Below are positions 6,445-11,705 of a DNA stretch of 11,705 bases, piece after piece. Origin of the DNA: Methanosarcinales archaeon (lineage in GTDB: Archaea > Halobacteriota > Methanosarcinia > Methanosarcinales > Methanogasteraceae); NCBI GenBank assembly GCA_030672605.1, contig DAOVGE010000004.1, positions 1-11,705 on the forward strand, read 5' to 3'. Position 1 is the first letter of the stretch. Each line of letters begins with the position of its first letter. Under the pieces are notes generated by a model, which was not told the origin of the DNA, searched no databases, and was given only the letters and a program-made list of their open reading frames with translations. A program made the position numbers and the translations under genes.

Positions 6445-7503
6445 ATGCTCCCTGACTGGATTACTTCGACCGGAAGAGTGGGGAATCGACTCTCCGATCC
6501 TCTTTTTCTCTGCGTCTTATCGAACACGGATACGTGCCGGATTCCGAAGATATCGGCTGCCGGTGCAACCACCGAACTGAACGATTACACGCCGGCAGCC
6601 GATTCCGAGATCGTGGTGCATGGCCGCCCGCAGAGTACACCCGAGCTTCCGATGAAGCCGGGTGGCGCGCCAACCCCTGCGGTTATGACCCGCGCCGCAT
6701 TACAACTTACTGACATGCCCTATCTCTTTGTGAACGCTGGGCTGCGAATCGTGCCGAATGTGCCGGTAATCGATCTTGGCGCCGAACCCGGACGTGATAT
6801 CAGATACGGTCGTGCTGTGTTGCGTCCGGATGCGATCAGCAAGAGTGCGTCTGTGATCGGCTTGCAGCTCGGAAAACTAGCAGACTCTGTTATCATTGGC
6901 GAGAGCATCCCGGGTGGCACAACCACTGCTCTTGGAGTTCTGACCGCGCTTGGGTATGATTACGGTGTCAGCAGCAGTTGCAAGGAGAATCCTCTCAAAA
7001 TCAAGCGTGATGTGGTGCAACAGGGCATCAGCGCATCAGGCATAACGTTGGATGAGGTGCAGAACGACCCGATGTGTGCTGTGGCATCTGTTGGTGACCC
7101 GATGATGCCAGCGGTCGTCGGATTGGTGCGTGACATGGCATTATCTGACTGCGAAATCGTTCTTGCAGGCGGAACTCAGATGATTGCGGTATTTGCACTG
7201 CTGAAACATCTCGGAATTGACCGGGATAATATCTCAATTGCGACCACGAAGTATGTGTATCAGGACAGTTCGTTCGATTTCGATGCGGTGATCCGCGATC
7301 TCGGATGCAGCATCCATGTCGTTGATCCGGGATTTGCGGATTCAGCAATCACTGGCTTGCGCAAGTATGAGGCAGGCGAGGTCAAGGAGGGTGTCGGTGC
7401 TGGCGGCGCGATGTATGCTGCCGGCATGCTCGGAATCGATCAGAAGACGATTTTGGATCGAATCGAGGCTGTGTACGCGGAGTTGATGCAGGGCGGACAG
7501 TGA
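6445..7503 (+). CDS. cobT: CobT-like nicotinate-nucleotide:base phosphoribosyltransferase (UPF0284 family)
   Basis: Archaeal members of this family replace bacterial CobT. They activate the lower-ligand base of cobamides by transferring phosphoribose from nicotinate mononucleotide, in the late nucleotide-loop assembly of vitamin B12. The 352-residue product aligns along its length with the methanogen family from memory: DPLFLCVLSNTDT (18-30), DYTPAADSEIVV (47-58), IGESIPGGTTTALGVL (151-166), AGGTQM (241-246) and EGVGAGG (315-321). The ATG at 6445 gives the usual size of about 350. The open frame extends upstream to 6394, but that part is made of the repeat hairpin and is not family-like. Cobamides serve methyl transfer in C1-metabolising archaea. 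It converges with the HD gene, 41 bases away. Confidence 0.85.
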   Translation: MLPDWITSTGRVGNRLSDPLFLCVLSNTDTCRIPKISAAGATTELNDYTPAADSEIVVHGRPQSTPELPMKPGGAPTPAVMTRAALQLTDMPYLFVNAGLRIVPNVPVIDLGAEPGRDIRYGRAVLRPDAISKSASVIGLQLGKLADSVIIGESIPGGTTTALGVLTALGYDYGVSSSCKENPLKIKRDVVQQGISASGITLDEVQNDPMCAVASVGDPMMPAVVGLVRDMALSDCEIVLAGGTQMIAVFALLKHLGIDRDNISIATTKYVYQDSSFDFDAVIRDLGCSIHVVDPGFADSAITGLRKYEAGEVKEGVGAGGAMYAAGMLGIDQKTILDRIEAVYAELMQGGQ

Positions 7504-7544
7504 ACCGCAGCAGGCGCGCTCTTCTCCAGTTGAAACAAGGGGGT

Positions 7545-8741
7545 TCATTCGACCAATTCATCCAGTCTGAACTGTCTGTGCTTCTTCACACCGAAAAACT
7601 CCCTTGCGGCGCGGCCGACTGCATCGCGATATTCAACAGGGGTGTACACACCCATCCGCCAGTTGTCCCGCTGCGCGTGCCCGAGAGCGGAGACGATATG
7701 CGATATCTCACCTAACGGCTTCAACTGGTGGTCAATCAGGATGTTTGCCTTTATTTCCACGATCTCCGGTGGTTCTGGTATGTCGATTACGATATAATCG
7801 GGGTCGATTCCGAGATCTGATGCAAGTTCCGACTCAATTCGCCTCGTATTCGTTCGATGCCTGAGCACATTCTCACCGACGGAATCAAATCCCGCATAGA
7901 GGGCGCGTTTGAACAATCTCCGGTTGCGAAGGCGATCCCTGATCTCTGATGGATAGCCCGGGTATGAACGCATCTCGAAGAAGAGATCCTGATCGTCCAT
8001 CAGGGAAAGCGTCCGCGCATCGAAACCATCCTCTATCATGCGCTCGATTGCACGCACACACATCGACTCAGCGATGCGGGTCACATGGTGGTAATACACG
8101 GTCGGGTGCATCAAGAACCGCGAGAGCAGAAGTGACTCCGCAGCACGGATTCCTCCGCTCCTGATCACGAGTTTCCCATCCAGAAACTGCATTTCATGAA
8201 TCAATCGAACAAGATCGACCGAAAGCGGAACTCCCGTGTAATGCGCATCTCTTACAAGATAATCCATCCGATCAACATCTATTTCACTGTTCAAAGCAGC
8301 GCCATAACCGGTCTCTCCTTTTATATGCTTCGCAACTCTCGAAATGTTAATTGAATACTTCTCAAAAATCTCTGCGAAGTCGCTTCTTAAGATCGGGAGA
8401 ACATCCTCGTGCGACTTCCCTGTATGCAATTTGATGATCTTCTCGGTCACATGCGAGAGCGGTCCATGTCCGATGTCGTGAAGCAGGGCGGAGACACGTA
8501 ATTCTGTTTGTTCGTCGTCGGTCCCGGCTTCATCACCCATGCCGCCCATGAGCGAGTTTGCGAGGTGGTATGTGCCGAGCGAATGCTCGAATCTGGTATG
8601 GTTCGCTCCGGGATACACAAAATTTGTAAGTCCGAGTTGCTTGATGCGGCGCAACCGCTGCATCCGCGACGTCTCGATCAGCGAGAGTGCAACCTCACAG
8701 AGTTCGATGTATCCGTGAATCGGGTCTCGGATTACCGTCAT
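7545..8741 (-). CDS. HD-domain phosphohydrolase (dGTPase-related, COG1078 type)
   Basis: The 398-residue protein opens with the family signature IRDPIHGYIEL (4-14). It then shows the metal-binding HD set: H53 (TRFEHSLGTYHLA), H88-D89 and H92 (LLHDIGHGPLSH), and D155/D157 in EIDVDRMDYLVRDAHYTG. Relatives hydrolyse deoxynucleoside triphosphates or other phosphates; the actual substrate here is unknown. Two in-frame ATGs exist, 8762 and 8741. The 8762 start lies inside the TATA region, while a TATA box centred near 8769 predicts transcription from about 8743. So 8741 is preferred, giving a leaderless mRNA and the usual family N-terminus. The gene diverges from aIF1A and converges with the cobT-like gene. 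Confidence 0.92.
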   Translation of the reverse strand: MTVIRDPIHGYIELCEVALSLIETSRMQRLRRIKQLGLTNFVYPGANHTRFEHSLGTYHLANSLMGGMGDEAGTDDEQTELRVSALLHDIGHGPLSHVTEKIIKLHTGKSHEDVLPILRSDFAEIFEKYSINISRVAKHIKGETGYGAALNSEIDVDRMDYLVRDAHYTGVPLSVDLVRLIHEMQFLDGKLVIRSGGIRAAESLLLSRFLMHPTVYYHHVTRIAESMCVRAIERMIEDGFDARTLSLMDDQDLFFEMRSYPGYPSEIRDRLRNRRLFKRALYAGFDSVGENVLRHRTNTRRIESELASDLGIDPDYIVIDIPEPPEIVEIKANILIDHQLKPLGEISHIVSALGHAQRDNWRMGVYTPVEYRDAVGRAAREFFGVKKHRQFRLDELVE

Positions 8742-8763
8742 CAGGTCGGAGTGGTTGTGCATG

Positions 8764-8774
8764 ATTTATATACA
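8764..8774. promoter_or_regulatory. Shared divergent TATA region of the HD gene and aIF1A
   Basis: ATTTATATACA reads as a TATA box on both strands. To the left it predicts a start near 8743, 2 bases from the HD-gene ATG at 8741. To the right it predicts a start near 8794, leaving a leader of about 20 bases before the aIF1A start. Only one such AT-rich box exists between the genes, so the two transcription units probably compete for or share it. Confidence 0.5.
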
Positions 8775-8814
8775 TTTAGCAACAATTGGGCATCCATGCA
8801 ATGTATGTACAGAG

Positions 8815-9132
8815 GTGTTGTGCCTGGGTAGACAAAAGAAGAAGGTGCCAGATGCACCTGTAGTGCGCGTCCGGATCCCACGCCCCAAGGATCGCGAGGT
8901 TCTGGCAACAGTGGAGTCGATGCTTGGAGCACTCCATCTGAAGGTCAGATGTCTCGATGGGACTGTGCGGATCGCACGGATACCCGGAAGAATGAAGAAG
9001 AGGATATGGATTCGTGAAAACGATGTTGTCATCATCGTCCCGTGGTCGTTTCAGGATGAGAAGGCGGATGTGATCTGGAGATACACCGCGCCGCAGGCGG
9101 ACTGGCTCAGGCGCCGTGGATACCTTTCTTGA
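8815..9132 (+). CDS. eif1A: Translation initiation factor aIF-1A
   Basis: aIF-1A is the archaeal homologue of bacterial IF1 and eukaryotic eIF1A. It binds the A site of the small subunit during initiation. The 105-residue product contains the S1/OB-fold sequence with VLATVESMLGALHLKVRCLDG (29-49), RIPGRMKKRIWIREND (55-70) and the conserved end WRYTAPQADWLRRRGYL. No ATG fits in frame close to the family N-terminus. GTG at 8815 or TTG at 8818 gives a short basic N-terminus (GRQKKK) like that of relatives, with AGAGG nearby. An ATG at 8761 would add 18 atypical residues and lies in the promoter. The start is therefore the uncertain part. rio1 follows after 3 bases. Confidence 0.9.
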   Translation: MLCLGRQKKKVPDAPVVRVRIPRPKDREVLATVESMLGALHLKVRCLDGTVRIARIPGRMKKRIWIRENDVVIIVPWSFQDEKADVIWRYTAPQADWLRRRGYLS

Positions 9133-9135
9133 ATC

Positions 9136-9915
9136 ATGGTGGAAGTTGCGAAACGAGTGAAAGAGATCGATCGAGCAGTGGATCAATTTCGGATCAGAAT
9201 AAAGGATTCTGAAGACTTAAAAGCTATTGATGGTGTTTTTGATACATCTACACTGAAGACGTTGTACCATCTCGCAAACAAAGGTTACATAGATGCACTT
9301 GGCGGCGTGATCAGCACGGGCAAGGAGGCGAATGTGTTTCATGCGCTCGGATGTAAGCGCGAGCAGGAGATCGCTGTAAAGGTCTATCGCATTTCTACGA
9401 GCAATTTTCGGGCAATGCAATCGTATCTAATCGGAGATCCGAGATTCAAGAACATACGTCATGAGAAACGGAGTATCGTCTTCACATGGACAAAAAAAGA
9501 GATGAGGAACCTGAAAAAAGCGAATTCGGCAGGTGTGCGTGTTCCGAAACCGTTTGACACGAGAAATAACGTTCTTCTGATGGAGTTTATAGGTGGTGAC
9601 GAGATCCCCGCGCCGCAACTGCGGGTAGTGCCGCTGACCCGAGATCAGGCACAGGAGGCGTATGATACCACCATGGACTATGTCCAAAAGTTATATCAGG
9701 CAAATCTCGTACATTCCGATCTGAGCGAGTTCAATATCTTAATGGATGGTTATGAGGTCGTTTTCATCGACATGGGACAGTCTGTTACCCTTGACCATCC
9801 GAATGCCATGGAGTTTCTGGCACGAGACATTCGGAACGTCGTTACGTTCTTCCGAAAAAAGGGCGTGCACATTGATGACGGTGACGCGGTTCTCGATACA
9901 GTGCTTGCTCAATAA
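9136..9915 (+). CDS. rio1: RIO1-type serine/threonine protein kinase
   Basis: RIO kinases are atypical protein kinases/ATPases that act in final maturation of the small ribosomal subunit. The 259-residue protein has the RIO1 ATP-loop STGKEANVF (60-68), lysine K82 in IAVKVYR, the hinge LLMEFIGGD, the catalytic loop LVHSDLSEFNIL with D195 and N200, and the metal-binding IDMGQS with D212. These are the full active-site residues. It begins 3 bases after the aIF1A stop, so the two form one operon, a pairing common in archaea. The usual third gene, a KH-domain Dim2/Pno1-like protein, is missing: the next 424 bases hold no intact gene. Confidence 0.96.
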   Translation: MVEVAKRVKEIDRAVDQFRIRIKDSEDLKAIDGVFDTSTLKTLYHLANKGYIDALGGVISTGKEANVFHALGCKREQEIAVKVYRISTSNFRAMQSYLIGDPRFKNIRHEKRSIVFTWTKKEMRNLKKANSAGVRVPKPFDTRNNVLLMEFIGGDEIPAPQLRVVPLTRDQAQEAYDTTMDYVQKLYQANLVHSDLSEFNILMDGYEVVFIDMGQSVTLDHPNAMEFLARDIRNVVTFFRKKGVHIDDGDAVLDTVLAQ

Positions 9916-9944
9916 AACCTTTGCAATATTTTAATAATCGGAGT

Positions 9945-10092
9945 TTACAACGATCTCCTCCTATATCGCCCTAGTTCTACGATTATTATTGCGTTTTTAA
10001 TATCATCTTCACCCACGGAACACAAGAACTTCTTCAGTATTCTGTTTAGGCTCTCCAATATCTCGCGTGAAGGTGTTCAAACAACCAGTCAT
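9945..10092 (-). pseudogene. Possible frameshifted protein remnant of unknown family
   Basis: On the minus strand an ATG at 10092 opens MTGCLNTFTRDI and runs to a stop at 10009. The neighbouring frame gives a different and protein-like reading, REILESLNRILKKFLCSV and then GEDDIKNAIIIVELGRYR, ending at 9945. Joining the two by one frameshift near the TFTR segment would give about 49 residues with helix-like amphipathic spacing. No family is recognised. It may be the tail of a decayed gene brought in with the adjacent repeat, or chance. Confidence 0.2.
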
Positions 10093-10134
10093 ATCGGTTA
10101 TTTACCAAAACTTGCTCTACTCTGATTTATAGCA

Positions 10135-10250
10135 GTTTATCGAGAATTTGGTCTATTTCTAACAGTTTTTATCACGAATGGACGAATGACACGAATTTAT
10201 TCCGGTTTAGCATTCGTGAAATTCGTTTATTCGTGTCATTCGTGATCTAT
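10135..10250. repeat. Dispersed CACGAAT repeat, copy B
   Basis: This is the second copy of the repeat at 281-421, in the same orientation. CACGAAT words at 10173 and 10190 are mirrored by ATTCGTG at 10212, 10229 and 10238, so the core can fold into an imperfect hairpin. The upstream shoulder (GTTTATCG, then CAGTTTTTA) also matches copy A, with more divergence. No transposase or open frame is associated with it. Confidence 0.75.
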
Positions 10251-10324
10251 ACGCACTTAAGATCACACAAGCACGATTCATCTACGAAATATTTGCAACG
10301 CGAACTGTCAAAGAGCCAGAAAAG

Positions 10325-10357
10325 CGCCAGCCACTCGTTTCAACCCACGAGCAGTGG
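10325..10357 (-). repeat. Imperfect hairpin spanning the RaSEA stop codon
   Basis: GCGCCA (about 10325-10330) pairs with TGGCGC (about 10355-10360), and CTCG pairs with CGAG inside it, with a small internal loop. The stem covers the last codons and stop of the radical SAM gene. It could slow or end transcription, but no T-run follows on the minus strand, so a terminator role is doubtful. Confidence 0.3.
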
Positions 10358-11350
10358 CGCGCCGTAACTCACATCCTCAAGCTCAACAATCTTCTGCCAC
10401 AACTCCAGACAATCACACTCAACAGACAACTCGCCCACGTCCTGCGTAAGCGAGAACCGGGTGATCGCATCTGCCGCGTCCCGGTCGCATCGACCGCAGT
10501 TATGCGGTCCGTGCCGCGAACCAGCGCCGACCGGATCCGACGTGATTATAAGATCCGGATTCTCTTCTTTCGCACGCCGCAAAACCGATATCGCACTCCA
10601 GAGCCATGGCGGGCGGTAATCGCCGCGCTTTTTGAGACTCTCCAGAGGCGTACCCTTCTGGACATTGCAGAGATTAATCGAGACAGTCTCAGCGTATTTT
10701 GAGACATCGCGCACTGATTGGACCATATCCCTGATCGCAACGCCCTCTGATAGGAAGGGTGGCTTCAGGAGCAGATACGCCTTGACGCCCGAATCGAGCC
10801 GGTGCGCAATATCGCTCGCATGGACAAAATCATTGAATAAAAACCCCTTGTTGATGCATTCCAACCGAATTCCATCGTTACTGGTCTCAACTCCAATTGC
10901 AATCTCAAATTTCTTACGAAACTCCTGTTTGCAGGAAGCAATCATCTCCTGCGTCACAAATTCCGGTCTTGTCTCGACGACCAGCTTCACAACGTCTGAA
11001 TCACAATCAAGCTCTCCGAGAATCGCTGATCTCACTTCAGGCGGCACCTCACCTGTGTCCAGAAAGCTGCCCGACGTGAATATCTTCACCATGAACTGCC
11101 CATCGTCCGGGCGCCGGGTCATCGCATTCCTGAACTGTGCGATCAAGTCCGCGGGTTTTGGCGGAACAGTTGCGCTATCACGGATGAAACCACACATCGT
11201 GCAGCCATTGCCACTTCTCGCCAGATAGCATCCTCGCGTTCTGAGAATGATTGTGAGGGTGGGTATCACGCTGCCCCCCATCCGATCGGATGATCTCCAT
11301 GCTGCGACCGGTTTGTCTGGCTGATATGTCTTCTTATGCATCAGGTGCAT
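10340..11350 (-). CDS. Radical SAM protein, archaeosine synthase RaSEA-type
   Basis: The 336-residue protein matches the radical SAM family that includes RaSEA, the partner of ArcS, which turns the preQ0-lysine adduct at position 15 of tRNA into archaeosine. The iron-sulfur cysteines are C41, C50 and C53 in RTRGCYLARSGNGCTMCGF, with the 8-residue spacing typical of this family rather than the common CX3CX2C. Further features are FTSGSFLDTGE (91-101), VVETRPEFV (124-132) and the C-terminal cysteine group HGPHNCGRCD (C285, C288) plus C312 and C314. The start is 11350 or the ATG at 11341; neither has a Shine-Dalgarno. arcS is not in the window. The assignment rests on motifs, and a paralogue in the same family cannot be excluded. 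Confidence 0.85.
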   Translation of the reverse strand: MHLMHKKTYQPDKPVAAWRSSDRMGGSVIPTLTIILRTRGCYLARSGNGCTMCGFIRDSATVPPKPADLIAQFRNAMTRRPDDGQFMVKIFTSGSFLDTGEVPPEVRSAILGELDCDSDVVKLVVETRPEFVTQEMIASCKQEFRKKFEIAIGVETSNDGIRLECINKGFLFNDFVHASDIAHRLDSGVKAYLLLKPPFLSEGVAIRDMVQSVRDVSKYAETVSINLCNVQKGTPLESLKKRGDYRPPWLWSAISVLRRAKEENPDLIITSDPVGAGSRHGPHNCGRCDRDAADAITRFSLTQDVGELSVECDCLELWQKIVELEDVSYGAPLLVG

Positions 11351-11419
11351 CTATTGATGGGACAATGGTTCAATACGTTTTGGGTTGTCAATTGACTCCT
11401 GCCGTGCCACGATTGGAGT

Positions 11420-11442
11420 GGGTTGGGTTGGGTTGTGGTGTG
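11420..11442 (+). repeat. GGGTT triplet with quadruplex potential
   Basis: GGGTTGGGTTGGGTT (11420-11434) is followed closely by GTGGTGTGG. Three GGG runs plus later GG pairs could form a two- or three-layer G-quadruplex on the plus strand, about 70-90 bases upstream of the radical SAM start. Formation is only a prediction. Confidence 0.4.
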
Positions 11443-11542
11443 GAACTGCAAAAATGGTACGTGTTTAGCTAAGTAACTGCGCATAATTAACCTGAACAAA
11501 ATTAACTTCTTCGTGGACATATTCTGCGACTCCAAAAAACCC

Positions 11543-11643
11543 CTCTCTGTGTCCTCTGTGCTCTCTGTGGTTTTATTTCTTATAATATATTCTTTGAATT
11601 ATCTCATAGATTGAACCACAGAGGACACGGAGTGCACAGAGAT
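11543..11643. repeat. Inverted repeat with CTCTGTG/CACAGAG arms
   Basis: The left arm (11543-11574), rich in CTCTGTG and ending in CTGTGGTTTTAT, is the imperfect reverse complement of the right arm (about 11610-11643), which begins TTGAACCACAGAGGACAC. The spacer is AT-rich (about 36 bases). The CTGTGGTT end word also occurs in the arms at 37-56 and 213-232. This resembles the small non-coding palindromic repeats dispersed in many archaeal and bacterial genomes. Confidence 0.7.
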
Positions 11644-11705
11644 TGCGAATTTTGTGGTTAAACGGGTTGATAGGAAGTAGTTTCGTGAGGTATTGCCTTA
11701 AATGT

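Larger units (their letters stand above)
9916..10339. other. Intergenic region after rio1 with remnant and repeat
   Basis: This 424-base stretch lies between convergent rio1 and the RaSEA-type gene. It has T-rich tracts after rio1 (near 9927-9933 and 9993-9998) that could end transcription, a possible frameshifted minus-strand remnant (9945-10092), and the second copy of the CACGAAT repeat (10135-10250). It occupies the place where many archaea have the Dim2-type KH gene, but I see no KH motif (GXXG) here in any frame I read. Confidence 0.6.
11351..11705. other. Gene-free end of the window upstream of the RaSEA-type gene
   Basis: No credible gene lies in these 355 bases. The part next to the radical SAM gene should hold its promoter, but I see no clear TATA box; a weak ACGTATT-like sequence near 11366-11372 on the minus strand is the only candidate. 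The rest contains a G-run tract (11420-11442) and an inverted repeat (11543-11643). Confidence 0.55.

Noticed and set aside
10135..10250. CRISPR-like array from repeated CACGAAT words
   Set aside because: The words are short, irregularly spaced and occur in both orientations; there are no repeat-spacer units and no cas genes.

Overview
The window is a stretch of archaeal chromosome carrying mostly housekeeping genes. Archaeal markers are topoisomerase VI subunit B, archaeal-type DnaG, aIF-1A, RIO1 kinase, Nob1 and the RaSEA subunit of archaeosine synthase. A methanofuran-biosynthesis gene (mfnF) and a CobT-type cobamide gene point to a euryarchaeon with C1 metabolism on tetrahydromethanopterin/methanofuran, such as a methanogen, an anaerobic methane/alkane oxidiser or a relative. 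The genus cannot be named from this sequence. Several inferred starts (DUF167, the HD protein) look leaderless, with a TATA-like box about 26 bases upstream, as is usual in archaea.

Layout: 1-442 is gene-free and filled with nested inverted repeats. 443-3818 (minus strand) is a compact operon read nob1 > mfnF > top6B, with both junctions overlapping by 4 bases. 3819-4153 holds the nob1 promoter and a GC-rich stretch that no protein explains and that can fold, possibly an RNA gene. 4154-4886 (plus) is a DUF167 gene overlapping a small Toprim gene (UPF0292 type). 5167-6375 is dnaG. A perfect hairpin precedes a cobT-like gene at 6445-7503. An HD-domain phosphohydrolase (minus, 7545-8741) and the aIF1A-rio1 pair (plus, 8815-9915) diverge from a shared TATA region. 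9916-10339 holds a possible frameshifted remnant and a second copy of the repeat seen at 281-421. The RaSEA-type radical SAM gene (minus, 10340-11350) is followed by a gene-free end with a G-run tract and a third inverted repeat.

Themes: three genes belong to 30S ribosome maturation and initiation (nob1, rio1, aIF1A). Others concern DNA topology and RNA decay (top6B, dnaG), tRNA modification (RaSEA) and cofactors (mfnF, cobT-like). In many archaea aIF1A, rio1, a KH/Dim2 gene, top6B and top6A form one cluster. Here that cluster appears split: rio1 is followed by a dispersed repeat instead of the KH gene, and top6B is followed by another copy of the same repeat instead of top6A. I found no defence system, CRISPR array, complete insertion sequence, rRNA or tRNA. 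The most unexplained parts are the structured region at 3870-4110 and the repeats at the cluster breakpoints.
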